A stretch of DNA of 52,646 bases from an uncultured Verrucomicrobiota bacterium (GTDB lineage: Bacteria > Verrucomicrobiota > Verrucomicrobiia > Limisphaerales > UBA9464), in NCBI GenBank assembly GCA_903916195.1, contig CAIWVP010000198.1, positions 1-52,646 of the forward strand, in the 5' to 3' direction. The notes below the pieces were generated by a model. It searched no databases. It was not told where the DNA came from and saw only the letters and a program-made list of their open reading frames with translations. Shown in pieces: positions 12,373-19,918 of the stretch. How positions within the stretch are numbered: the first letter of the stretch is position 1; the number at the start of each line of letters is the position of its first letter. The position numbers and the translations under genes are program-made.

Positions 12373-12561
12373 GCCGCGATTGGAGGTGGCGGGCATACGT
12401 AGCGCAGACTGGTAGTCTGCTGCCGTGTCGCCGGCGGGTAGCCGGCCAGGGCGTCGGCGATCTGTTCGCCCTGGAAACATCAACGCCCAGCGGGTTGCCA
12501 ACCCGCGATACAGCAGACTGGCAGTCTGCGCTACGAGTGTCCGCCGCTTCGGCTCGCACCC
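12373..12561. repeat. Hairpin-array repeat element, copy A
   Basis: This 189-bp element is a chain of small hairpins: GCAGACT-ggt-AGTCTGC (12404-12420), CGGC-gggta-GCCG (about 12432-12445), GGCGA-tctgt-TCGCC (about 12456-12470), CGGGTT-gcc-AACCCG (12491-12505) and GCAGACT-ggc-AGTCTGC (about 12514-12530). Its ends, GCGATTGGAGGTGGCGGGCA on the left and GTGTCCGCCGCTTCGG then CTCGCACCC on the right, are imperfect inverted copies of each other and match the ends of copy B at 16639-16847. The right ends of A and B agree at 21 of 25 positions. It lies about 85 bp upstream of the next gene. No transposase is encoded, so it would be non-autonomous if mobile. Confidence 0.75.
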
Positions 12562-12646
12562 GCCCGCACTTGGCCCTCGGCTTTTCTTGTGCCAAAGTCC
12601 CATGCCGTTGTGCTGTCTTGAACGCTCCCAAACCGCGTGCTGTCCG

Positions 12647-14425
12647 ATGAAACCGATGTGCGTCCGATTCCTTGCCTTGATCCTCTGCCTCTCCGCCGTC
12701 CTGCCTTCCACGCAGGCCGCGGCAGAGGAGGTCCTCAACTTCGCGCTGCTCGACCAGCGGGGACGGATGCATGAGCTGCGGCGTTCCCAAGGCGATGCAG
12801 TGGTCCTCTTCTTCACCGCCAACGGGTGTCCGGTCGCACGGCAGAGCGCACCGAAGCTCCGGGCGCTCCAGGATCGCTTCGGCCATCGCGGCGTGCAGCT
12901 GCTGCTCGTCAACACGAGCCCGGCCGACGACGCCAAATCGATGGCCCGCGAGTCCCGCGAACTGGGCCTCGGGCACCTGCCGGTGCTCAAGGACGATGCC
13001 CAGGGCGTCGTGCGGCATCTCGGCGTGAAGCGCACCGCCGAGGTGGTCGCCATCAGCACGAAGGACTGGAGCGTCTTCTACCGCGGCGCGATCGACGACC
13101 AGCTCGTCGAGGGCTCGCAGAAACCCGAGCCGACGGAGCGTTATCTCGAGACAGCGCTCGACCAGTTCCTCGACGGCAAGCCCGTGACCCAAGCCAGGAC
13201 CGCCACCCGCGGCTGCGTCATCCACCTCGACGGCGGCGATGGCCCCGACGCCGCGCCGGTCTCGTACGTGAAGGACGTCGTGCCCATCCTGGTCGACAAG
13301 TGCGTGTCCTGCCACAGCCCCGGCAACATCGGGCCGTGGTCGATGACCAGCCACAAGAAGGTCAAGGGCATGGCCTCGATGATCGAGGAGGTCCTGCTCA
13401 CGCGCCGCATGCCGCCGTGGGATGCCGACCCCCACTTCGGCAAGTTCACCAACGACGCCTCGCTCTCCGTGGCGCAGACCCGGACGCTGCTGCGTTGGGT
13501 GGCTCAAGGCGCGCCGCGCGGCGAGGCCGATGGCGAAGACCCGCTCGGCTCGCTCAAGGTCCCGCCGGCCGGAGAATGGCCGCTTGGAAAGCCCGACATC
13601 GTGCTCCGGTTGTCGCAACCGGAGCAGATCCCGGCGACCGGGACGCTTGAGTACCGCCACATCGAGGTCCGCGCCGGCAACACCAACGAAGGCTGGGTCG
13701 GGGCCATCTACGTCAGACCGGGCAACAAGAAGGTGCTCCACCACGCCATCGCCCGGCTCAAGGAAGGCGGCGAGAAGGACAACCTCGGCCAGTCCGAGAT
13801 GTACGTCGGCTGGGCTCCGGGCGCGACCCAGGACTGGTTCCCGCAGGGCGGCGGCAAGTTCCTTCCCAAGGACGCCAAGTTCGATCTCGAGCTGCACTAC
13901 ACGACCAGCGGCGTGGCCCAGACCGATGCCACCGAGATCGGCCTCTACCTGCTGAAGGAGAAACCCGCGGCGCGGTTCGAGAGCGTTCCTGTCGTCAACC
14001 ACGGCTTCGAGATCAAGCCGGGCGATCCCGACTCGCAGGCGCAGGGGCTCTATTGCTTCCCGCGCGACGCGACGCTCCACAGCGTGACCCCGCACATGCA
14101 CGTCCGCGGCCGCTGGATGAAGTTCGAGCTGCTCCTGCCCGACGGCCGCCGCGAGACGGTCGCCTCGGTGCCGCGCTACGATTTCAACTGGCAGCTCACC
14201 TACGCACTCGAGAAGCCGAGGCGCATCCCCGCCGGCACCTGGGTGATGTTGACCGGCGGCTTCGACAACTCGCCGCGGAATCCCGCCAATCCCGACCCGA
14301 AGAAGACCGTCCACTGGGGCGAGCAATCGTGGGAAGAGATGTTCCTCGGCTGGTACAACGTGACCTGGGACCCGCCCAAGGTCGCCAAGCAGCCCGCGGC
14401 GTCGACCGCGGGCGGCGCGCCGTAG
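12647..14425 (+). CDS. Secreted redoxin / cytochrome c / PHM-like copper protein fusion
   Basis: The protein has 592 residues and a clear signal peptide (MKPMCVRFLALILCLSAVLP). A thioredoxin-fold redoxin domain follows, with VVLFFTANGCPVARQSAP; it keeps the CP of peroxiredoxin-like proteins but lacks a CxxC. Next is one heme c site, CVSCH (Cys219, Cys222, His223). The rest resembles type II copper ascorbate-dependent monooxygenases (PHM fold), with candidate copper ligands His365/His366 (LHHA), His417 (LHYT) and His483/His485 (PHMHV). This domain order is known from uncharacterised exported proteins of Planctomycetes and Verrucomicrobia. An envelope redox or oxidative role is inferred, and the substrate is unknown. 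A second ATG 9 bp downstream is possible as start; neither has a strong ribosome binding site. The gene appears monocistronic. Confidence 0.85.
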   Translation: MKPMCVRFLALILCLSAVLPSTQAAAEEVLNFALLDQRGRMHELRRSQGDAVVLFFTANGCPVARQSAPKLRALQDRFGHRGVQLLLVNTSPADDAKSMARESRELGLGHLPVLKDDAQGVVRHLGVKRTAEVVAISTKDWSVFYRGAIDDQLVEGSQKPEPTERYLETALDQFLDGKPVTQARTATRGCVIHLDGGDGPDAAPVSYVKDVVPILVDKCVSCHSPGNIGPWSMTSHKKVKGMASMIEEVLLTRRMPPWDADPHFGKFTNDASLSVAQTRTLLRWVAQGAPRGEADGEDPLGSLKVPPAGEWPLGKPDIVLRLSQPEQIPATGTLEYRHIEVRAGNTNEGWVGAIYVRPGNKKVLHHAIARLKEGGEKDNLGQSEMYVGWAPGATQDWFPQGGGKFLPKDAKFDLELHYTTSGVAQTDATEIGLYLLKEKPAARFESVPVVNHGFEIKPGDPDSQAQGLYCFPRDATLHSVTPHMHVRGRWMKFELLLPDGRRETVASVPRYDFNWQLTYALEKPRRIPAGTWVMLTGGFDNSPRNPANPDPKKTVHWGEQSWEEMFLGWYNVTWDPPKVAKQPAASTAGGAP

Positions 14426-14483
14426 GAAGCGGTCCCGCGGTCCGGGCCGCCCGCGACGCTGCGCTGGCGGCCGGCGAAATCAC

Positions 14484-14503
14484 GGCGGAGCGGCAGCTCC
14501 GCC
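14484..14503. repeat. Short intergenic hairpin (REP-like)
   Basis: GGCGGAGC-ggca-GCTCCGCC forms a perfect 8-bp stem between two convergent genes, followed by CTACC. There is no T-tract on either strand close by, so it is not a standard intrinsic terminator, though it could stall transcripts from both sides. It resembles the single stem units of the hairpin arrays at 12373 and 16639. Confidence 0.5.
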
Positions 14504-14571
14504 CTACCTCGGACGGGCTCGGCCTCGTCACCTCGGCGGCTACGGGGCAGTCGGATTTTTTCCAAGACCCA

Positions 14572-15462
14572 TCACCGGTGCAGGTCCGCCACCCCGTGCG
14601 GCAGGCGGCCGAGCGACCGGACCTCCTCCGCGCCCAGCGCGCGGTCGAAGAGGGCCAGGTCGTCCATCCAACCGGTGTAGCTGAAGCCCAGCATCACCAG
14701 CGCCTCGTCGAGATCCCAGGTGTAGGTCTGCGTGCGCGCGCCGATCTCACCCGCCGCCGCTCCATCGAGATAGAGCCGGGCGACACCCGAAGGCCGGCCG
14801 GTGTTGAAGCCGTCCCAAGTGAAGACCACGTGCGTCCAGCGATCACGACGGAACGGATGGCGCGCGACCTTGGCCATCGGCCGCTCGGAGTCCGGGACCT
14901 TCTCCCAATCGGTGCCGGCCGGGTTCCACACGGCCTTGTCGGCGAAGGCACCGAGCCGGAAGGAACGCGGATCGCCTTCCTTGTCGAAGTCGGTGAAGAA
15001 GGAGGCGTCGTCCCACGCTTTGGAGGTGATCTGGATGGGGTCGCAGAAATCGGGCGCGAGGTCCTGCTCCGGGCTCAGGCGCAACCAGAACGACACAGTC
15101 CCGGCCCAGCCCTCCTTCCGGTAAGCGACATTGCCCGCGGCCTTGAAGCCGACGACCTCGGTGATCTTGTGGTCGAAGCGCAACGCATCTCCGTACCGCC
15201 CGGCGCCCGGCGCGATATGGACGGCGCCGCCGGGCGGAAGGCCGGGCGAGACACGGCGAGGGGCGCTCCACCCGGGACCGACCTGCAACCGCCGGTCGCC
15301 CCGGGCGAAGGTCGCGTCCGGGGTCCCGTCGAACGGCGCATGGAAGGTCAGCGAACGGGCGAGACCGTCCCGGGTCGAGCGCGGCACCGGGTTGCTGGCG
15401 CAACCGGCGAGGACCAACGCGGACGAGACAGCGAGCAGGAGATGGGCGATGCGGTTTCTCAT
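14572..15462 (-). CDS. LamG-like lipoprotein (concanavalin A fold)
   Basis: The protein has 296 residues with a lipoprotein signal: hydrophobic HLLLAVSSALVLAG then Cys21 in the lipobox LAGC, so it should be lipid-anchored. The mature part has the jelly-roll pattern of LamG/concanavalin A-like domains, with GTVSFWLRL, WTHVVFTWDGF, ARLYLDGAAAGE and YTGWMDDLALFDRAL. Such domains usually bind carbohydrate; ligand and any enzymatic role are unknown. It starts 12 bp after the sialidase-family gene, so the two form an operon, which suggests joint action on an extracellular glycan (inference). It converges on the redoxin fusion gene. Confidence 0.82.
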   Translation of the reverse strand: MRNRIAHLLLAVSSALVLAGCASNPVPRSTRDGLARSLTFHAPFDGTPDATFARGDRRLQVGPGWSAPRRVSPGLPPGGAVHIAPGAGRYGDALRFDHKITEVVGFKAAGNVAYRKEGWAGTVSFWLRLSPEQDLAPDFCDPIQITSKAWDDASFFTDFDKEGDPRSFRLGAFADKAVWNPAGTDWEKVPDSERPMAKVARHPFRRDRWTHVVFTWDGFNTGRPSGVARLYLDGAAAGEIGARTQTYTWDLDEALVMLGFSYTGWMDDLALFDRALGAEEVRSLGRLPHGVADLHR

Positions 15463-15474
15463 AGAGGGTGCGGG

Positions 15475-16545
15475 TCAGCGATGGCCGGCGATATCGGCTT
15501 CCGTGAAGGTGGCTCGGCGGACGACGCGCCGCTCGTCGGAGGTGAACACGACATGGATCTTGCCGTCACGCGTCTGGATGGCCGTCGGATAGCCGTAGTC
15601 GCCCTTCGGATCGGCCAGCAGGTCACGCTTGTGCGGGAAGGTCTTCGCCCCGTCCGTCGAGAGCGCCACGGTGAGCGGCGTGCGGTCGGAGAAGCTGTCG
15701 TTGTAGACGAGAAGGTGGTGGCCGTTCTGGAGGCGCAGGAGATCCACGGCGGCGTTCGGGTTCGGGAACGCCGAATCGACGCCGTCGCTCCAGGTCTTGC
15801 CGCCGTCGGACGACTCCGTCCGGACCATCCAGCCGTCCAGACGCCCGCTGTAGTCGCCGCCGCGTCGGCAGAACGCGACCAACCGCTCGCCCTCGATCAC
15901 CGCCGGCGCCGGCTGGAGGTTGCCGAGACGCGACCGGACGCGGCTCGACTCGGTCCACTTCCGGGTCCGCGGATCATGGCGAAGGAAGAACGAGGTGCAG
16001 TCCTTGCTGGTCGTCTCCGGGTCATCGCCCACCTCGTGGTAGACCGGCAGCAGATAATCGCCGTCCGCGAGCACGATGGGCCGGTTCCGGACCATCGTCC
16101 CGGCCTCGAAGGTGAGCGCGAACGGTTCCGACCAGGTCCGCGCGCCGTCGCGGGAGATCTTCGCGGTGATCCGGGAGGTGTCCCAGGTCTCGCCGTGGCG
16201 GGTGACGTAGAAAAGCCAGACCACGCCGTCGGGTGCTTGCCAAGGAACGGCGTTGCCAAGCGCATGGAACGGGTCGCGAGCGATGGCCACCGGACGCGTC
16301 CACTTCTTCGCGCCGCGCTTCAATCGGGATCCGTAGACCGCCGCGGCGGCGTCCTTGTACTCGCCCTTGCCGCTGAAGAACGCGACGTAGAGGTCGCCGT
16401 CCGCCAGTTCGGTGATGCTCGCCGGATGCTTATAGTCGCCGGTGGCGATCTCGGGACCGAAGAGCCGGTCGATGCGGAGCCCGTCGGCCAGCAGCCAGCG
16501 GCATGAGCATGCGAAGGCGAGCAAGAGGAGGAATCGGAGGCGCAT
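15475..16545 (-). CDS. Exported sialidase-family (BNR repeat) protein
   Basis: The protein has 356 residues with an N-terminal signal peptide (MRLRFLLLLAFACSCRWLLA). The fold is a six-bladed beta-propeller with Asp-box motifs SRDGARTWSEP, SSDGGKTWSDG and STDGAKTFPHK, and segments such as MVRNRPIVLADGDYLLPVYH that are typical of exo-alpha-sialidase-like enzymes. The family removes or binds terminal sialic acid or related sugars; many environmental homologues have lost or changed specificity, so the substrate is not certain. It is the first gene of an operon with the LamG lipoprotein. The 350 bp upstream contain hairpin element B and separate it from a divergent hydrolase gene. Confidence 0.85.
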   Translation of the reverse strand: MRLRFLLLLAFACSCRWLLADGLRIDRLFGPEIATGDYKHPASITELADGDLYVAFFSGKGEYKDAAAAVYGSRLKRGAKKWTRPVAIARDPFHALGNAVPWQAPDGVVWLFYVTRHGETWDTSRITAKISRDGARTWSEPFALTFEAGTMVRNRPIVLADGDYLLPVYHEVGDDPETTSKDCTSFFLRHDPRTRKWTESSRVRSRLGNLQPAPAVIEGERLVAFCRRGGDYSGRLDGWMVRTESSDGGKTWSDGVDSAFPNPNAAVDLLRLQNGHHLLVYNDSFSDRTPLTVALSTDGAKTFPHKRDLLADPKGDYGYPTAIQTRDGKIHVVFTSDERRVVRRATFTEADIAGHR

Positions 16546-16638
16546 GGACGGACGCTACCGGTCCGCCGTTGCCGATGCCAACCCCCGGCTCGCGCGGCGG
16601 ACATGCCGGACGCACGGCCCGGGCGACGCCTTCATCCC

Positions 16639-16847
16639 ACGACCTGGGTGCGATCAGAAGTGGCGGACACGGCGGCTGGAAGTGGCGCAGACTGGTGGTC
16701 TGCGGTATCGCGGATCTGGAATCCGCAGGCGCTGCGGCAGGTGGGATGGCCGGTCTTGCCGACGTCCTGCCGAGTGCAACTCGGCGATACGGCAGATTGA
16801 AGATCTGCGCTACGAGTGCCCGCCACTTCCGATCGCACCCACGACCT
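16639..16847. repeat. MITE-like hairpin-array element, copy B, with 7-bp direct repeat
   Basis: The element proper is about 16646-16840. Its left end reads GGGTGCGATCAGAAGTGGCG then GACAC; its right end is the inverted copy (GTGCCCGCCACTTCC then GATCGCACCC), with about 23 of 25 positions paired. The 7-mer ACGACCT stands immediately outside both ends (16639-16645 and 16841-16847), as expected of a target-site duplication. Inside are successive hairpins: GCAGACT-ggt-GGTCTGC (16687-16703, one wobble), GCGGATctggAATCCGC (about 16710-16726), CCGAGT-gca-ACTCGG (about 16770-16784) and GCAGAT-tgaag-ATCTGC (about 16792-16808). It encodes nothing. It sits between the divergent sialidase and serine-hydrolase genes. 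The remaining flanks (16546-16638 and 16848-16894) show no other feature. Confidence 0.78.
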
Positions 16848-16894
16848 CGAGGAGTGACATCCGCGCGGGACCGCCCACCTTCCCCGCACTTCTC

Positions 16895-18136
16895 ATGCGA
16901 ACGAAAGTCACTGGCCCGATCGTTGCCCTCGCGCAGCTTGTCCTCATCTCGGCGGCCTTGGCGGCCGGGCCGTTGCCGGTCGTCTCGCCGGCGCGGGCCG
17001 GATTCGATCCCGGACGGCTGGACCGGATGCACGGGTACGCGCGCGGCCTGGTCGCCGATGGCAAGTATCCCGGCCTCGTCACGCTGGTCGCCCGCGACGG
17101 CAAGATCGTGGAGTGGCAGAGCTTCGGGGAACGCGCTCCGGGCGTGCCGCTCAAGCCGGACGATATCTTCGCCATCGCCTCTCTCACCAAGATCGTCACC
17201 ACCGTCGGCGCGCTCGTGCTGGTCGAGGAGGGCCGGCTCGGCATCGACGACCCGATCGCGACGCATCTTCCCGAGTTCAAGGACCAAAAAGTTGCGCAGG
17301 GCAGCCCGGCGCCATTCGCGCCGCCGGTCGATGCCGTGCGACCGATCACGCTCCGGCATCTGCTCACGCATACCGCCGGGCTTAGCGGATCCACCCCGTT
17401 GAAGGATGCCGACATCCCTCTGCCCCGCCGTGTCGACGGCGATTTCACGACGTTGGCCGACATGACCCGCGAGCTCGCTGCGCACACTCTGCAGCACCAA
17501 CCCGGCGAGAAGTGGGTGTACGGCCCGGCCACGGACGTGCTCGGCCGGTTGATCGAGGTCGTGTCCGGCAAACCGTTCGACGTGTTCCTCGACGAACGGG
17601 TGCTGCGTCCGCTGAAGATGCGCGACACATCGTTCGCCGTGCCGCCGTCGAAGCAGGCGAGACAGGTGACGATGCACGTGCGCCAGGCGGACGGGTCGTT
17701 GGCGGCGATGGCACCGAAGCCGCGGCAGCATCCGTGGCCGTCCGGATCGGGCGGGCTCTCCTCGACGCCGGCGGATTACGTCCGCTTCGCCCAGATGTTG
17801 CTCGATGGCGGCGAACTCGACGGCGTGCGGATCCTCGGCCGCAAGACGGTCGAGCTGATGACGCAAGACCATCTGCACGGCCTGGCCAAGCCGACCAAGA
17901 TCTATCCGGTGACCGATGGATTCGGTTTCGGCGTCGAGATCCGGAGCGACGTGGCGCGCTCCGGTTGGCTCGGATCACAGGGCACCTACGGCTGGAACGG
18001 CGCGACCACGGCCTATTGCAGCATCGACCCGAAGGAGCGGCTGATCGCCATGGTCTGGGCGCAGCACGCACCCAACGCCGAGTTCCAGCTCTACGAACGT
18101 TTCAACAATCTCGTCTATCAGGCGCTCGTCCGGTGA
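16895..18136 (+). CDS. Exported serine hydrolase, class C beta-lactamase-like
   Basis: The protein has 413 residues with a signal peptide (MRTKVTGPIVALAQLVLISA). The serine beta-lactamase/penicillin-binding fold is shown by SLTK (Ser96, Lys99), Tyr209 in WVYGPATDVLG, and a late GWNGA motif where classical enzymes have KTG. LRHLLTHTAGL and PGEKWVYG are hallmark segments of the broad beta-lactamase-related family (COG1680), which includes esterases and D-aminopeptidases. The altered third motif argues against true beta-lactam resistance; an esterase or peptidase acting in the periplasm is more likely. The gene appears monocistronic, downstream of hairpin element B. Confidence 0.88.
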   Translation: MRTKVTGPIVALAQLVLISAALAAGPLPVVSPARAGFDPGRLDRMHGYARGLVADGKYPGLVTLVARDGKIVEWQSFGERAPGVPLKPDDIFAIASLTKIVTTVGALVLVEEGRLGIDDPIATHLPEFKDQKVAQGSPAPFAPPVDAVRPITLRHLLTHTAGLSGSTPLKDADIPLPRRVDGDFTTLADMTRELAAHTLQHQPGEKWVYGPATDVLGRLIEVVSGKPFDVFLDERVLRPLKMRDTSFAVPPSKQARQVTMHVRQADGSLAAMAPKPRQHPWPSGSGGLSSTPADYVRFAQMLLDGGELDGVRILGRKTVELMTQDHLHGLAKPTKIYPVTDGFGFGVEIRSDVARSGWLGSQGTYGWNGATTAYCSIDPKERLIAMVWAQHAPNAEFQLYERFNNLVYQALVR

Positions 18137-18370
18137 CGAGTACCGGTCATGCCGCGCCGACGCGCGGGCGGGGGCTGTCCGTGCGTCGCCGATGCCAATC
18201 TTGGCGCGTATGGACGCCGGTCGCCGGTCGGATCGCGTCATCGTTCCTGCGAGGAAGAGGCCGATACCATCGCCACGTGCCACGGGAAGCACATCAGCCG
18301 AGATGTTGCCGGCCGACTCATGGACGGACCACCGGTGCCGGAATCGGGCGGGCGACCCCACGTCATGGGC

Positions 18371-18409
18371 AAAAACAAAAGACCGGCCTGCAACGAGTGC
18401 AGGCCGGTC
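18371..18409 (-). terminator. Rho-independent terminator of the PEP-CTERM operon
   Basis: A perfect 12-bp stem, GACCGGCCTGCA / TGCAGGCCGGTC, with loop acgag occupies 18381-18409. Read on the minus strand it is followed at once by TTTTGTTTTT (18380-18371), which is the standard intrinsic terminator layout. It lies 25 bp after the stop of the last PEP-CTERM gene. The rest of 18137-18370, between this and the serine hydrolase gene, holds nothing recognisable. Confidence 0.93.
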
Positions 18410-18433
18410 CGGGGGCTGGAAGCGTTTCGCGGA

Positions 18434-19126
18434 TCAGCAGCGTTGGCGGCGGATCCACACCGCGGCGCCCAAGGCGAGCACACCGAAGGCCGCGGCGTAC
18501 TCGGAAGGCTCCGGCACCGCGGTGACTCCCGGCGATCCGACCTCGATCCCGTCGGTGGCGGTGAAGGCACCGTTCACGCCGACGGTGCTCAGTGTCGAGA
18601 GCGTGACGTTGTCCAAGGCGGCGGTGTTGTCGAACGTCTGGAACGGCGAGACAGCGTCCGCGGCCCCGAAGGTCACTTTGGCCATCAGCGTGCCCGATCC
18701 GTTGAAGAGGTTCACGGCGTCGCCGCCGGTGCCCAGGCCGACGGATGTGCCGCCATATCCGCCGATCTCGAACCCGGCCGGGGCGGTGCCGCCGAACCAA
18801 GCGTTGACGAACCCCGTGCTCTTGGTGGCCAAGTCGGAGCCGGTGATATCGATGAAGACCACCGACTTCCCGGCAGCGATGCTGGTGATGCCGCTCAAAG
18901 CGACCGATGAGGCGAACAAGTTCGTGTTGTCGTCCATCTTCCACCCGGTGATGTCGGCCGCGGAAGCGCCGGTGTTGGTGACTTCGAACCAATCGGCCGT
19001 ATAGGCAGTGCTGCCACTGGCCCAAGGCGCGACCTCGGTGATGAAGACCTGCGCCTTGGCCGAGGCGGAGGCTGTCACGGCCACGGCGGCCGCGATGACG
19101 AGTTGCTTGAGGTTGTCTGAGTTCAT
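18434..19126 (-). CDS. PEP-CTERM protein with lamin-tail-like domain (paralogue 1)
   Basis: The protein has 230 residues: signal peptide (KQLVIAAAVAVTASASAKAQ), an LTD-type beta domain (VFITEVAPWASG, DWFEVTNTGASAADITGWK), and a C-terminal sorting signal with VPEPSEYAAAFG, a hydrophobic helix and RRQRC. PEP-CTERM tails are handled by an exosortase and usually mark proteins destined for the outer surface or exopolysaccharide matrix. It is the last gene of a three-gene PEP-CTERM operon and is followed by a strong terminator. It is clearly paralogous to the gene at 19185-19901: the same TEVA, DWFE-TNTG and DITGWKMDD segments occur in the same order. The specific role is unknown. Confidence 0.88.
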   Translation of the reverse strand: MNSDNLKQLVIAAAVAVTASASAKAQVFITEVAPWASGSTAYTADWFEVTNTGASAADITGWKMDDNTNLFASSVALSGITSIAAGKSVVFIDITGSDLATKSTGFVNAWFGGTAPAGFEIGGYGGTSVGLGTGGDAVNLFNGSGTLMAKVTFGAADAVSPFQTFDNTAALDNVTLSTLSTVGVNGAFTATDGIEVGSPGVTAVPEPSEYAAAFGVLALGAAVWIRRQRC

Positions 19127-19184
19127 GCGGGTATCGGTGTGTTGTCTTGGGGGACTTGGGTCAGGATGAGGTCCTGGAGAGGTG

Positions 19185-19901
19185 TCAAGCGGTGCGGGCA
19201 CGCCGCCAGCGCCGCGAAGCGCAGAACGCGGACACCGCGACACCGGTCACGAGCGCGTAGCTCTCCGGCTCCGGCACGGGGGCGAAACCCGGCGAGCCGA
19301 CGTACAGGGTCGTCGGCGTGGAGTCCGCCGAGGCGAAGGCCCCGTTGCTGCCGTCGGAGCTGAGCGTCGAGAGGGTCGAGCCGTCGAGCCGCGCGCTGTT
19401 GTCGAAGGTGAGGAACGGCGAGACCGCGGAGCTGGTCGCGAACCGGACCTGGGCCTGGATCACGTTCGCCCCGCTGTAGATGTTCACCGCGTCGAACGTC
19501 GAGCTGAGGCCGACGCCGGACCCGCCGTAGAACCCGAGCGTGAAGCCGGACGGCACGGAGCCGCCGAACCACGCCGACTTGAACGCGGTCCCGAGGGCAG
19601 TGTCGGTCGAGCCGTTGGCCACGCCTTCCAAGAAGACCACCGATTGGCCCGGCGCGATGCTGGTCGCTCCGCGCAACGCCACCGCGCCGACCGGCGACTC
19701 GGAGTTGTCGTCCATCTTCCATCCGGTGATGTCGATGGGGGACGAGCCGGTGTTGGTGAGCTCGAACCAATCGGCAGCGTAGGAAGCTCCGCTGCCCCAA
19801 GCGGCGACCTCGGTCACGAACAATTGGGCCCGGGCCGACGCGGCGCCGGCCATGAGAAGGGACGCGCTGAGGAGAGAGCGCGAGAACCGGATGGAGTTCA
19901 T
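19185..19901 (-). CDS. PEP-CTERM protein with lamin-tail-like domain (paralogue 2)
   Basis: The protein has 238 residues: signal peptide (SRSLLSASLLMAGAASARA), LTD-type domain (LFVTEVAAWGSGASYAADWF, DITGWKMDDNSES), then VPEPESYALVTG, a short hydrophobic helix and a basic RRWRRARTA end. The PEP-CTERM signal predicts exosortase sorting to the cell surface. It lies 17 bp downstream of the SdiA-regulated-like gene and 58 bp upstream of its paralogue, so it is the middle gene of the operon. The two LTD proteins probably arose by tandem duplication. The longer open frame reaching 21014 is a shadow of the upstream gene; the chosen ATG opens a typical signal peptide. Confidence 0.87.
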   Translation of the reverse strand: MNSIRFSRSLLSASLLMAGAASARAQLFVTEVAAWGSGASYAADWFELTNTGSSPIDITGWKMDDNSESPVGAVALRGATSIAPGQSVVFLEGVANGSTDTALGTAFKSAWFGGSVPSGFTLGFYGGSGVGLSSTFDAVNIYSGANVIQAQVRFATSSAVSPFLTFDNSARLDGSTLSTLSSDGSNGAFASADSTPTTLYVGSPGFAPVPEPESYALVTGVAVSAFCASRRWRRARTA

Positions 19902-19918
19902 CGGGGGCTGGAGGGGCT

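Noticed and set aside
11981-14326. Minus-strand open frame of 781 codons opposite the redoxin fusion gene
   Set aside because: It is a shadow of a plus-strand gene with signal peptide, heme and copper motifs, and it also overlaps the hairpin element and BRO remnant.
16895-18136. Antibiotic-resistance beta-lactamase
   Set aside because: SLTK and Tyr are present, but the third motif is GWNGA and not KTG; this fits the broad COG1680 hydrolase group better than a true class C enzyme.
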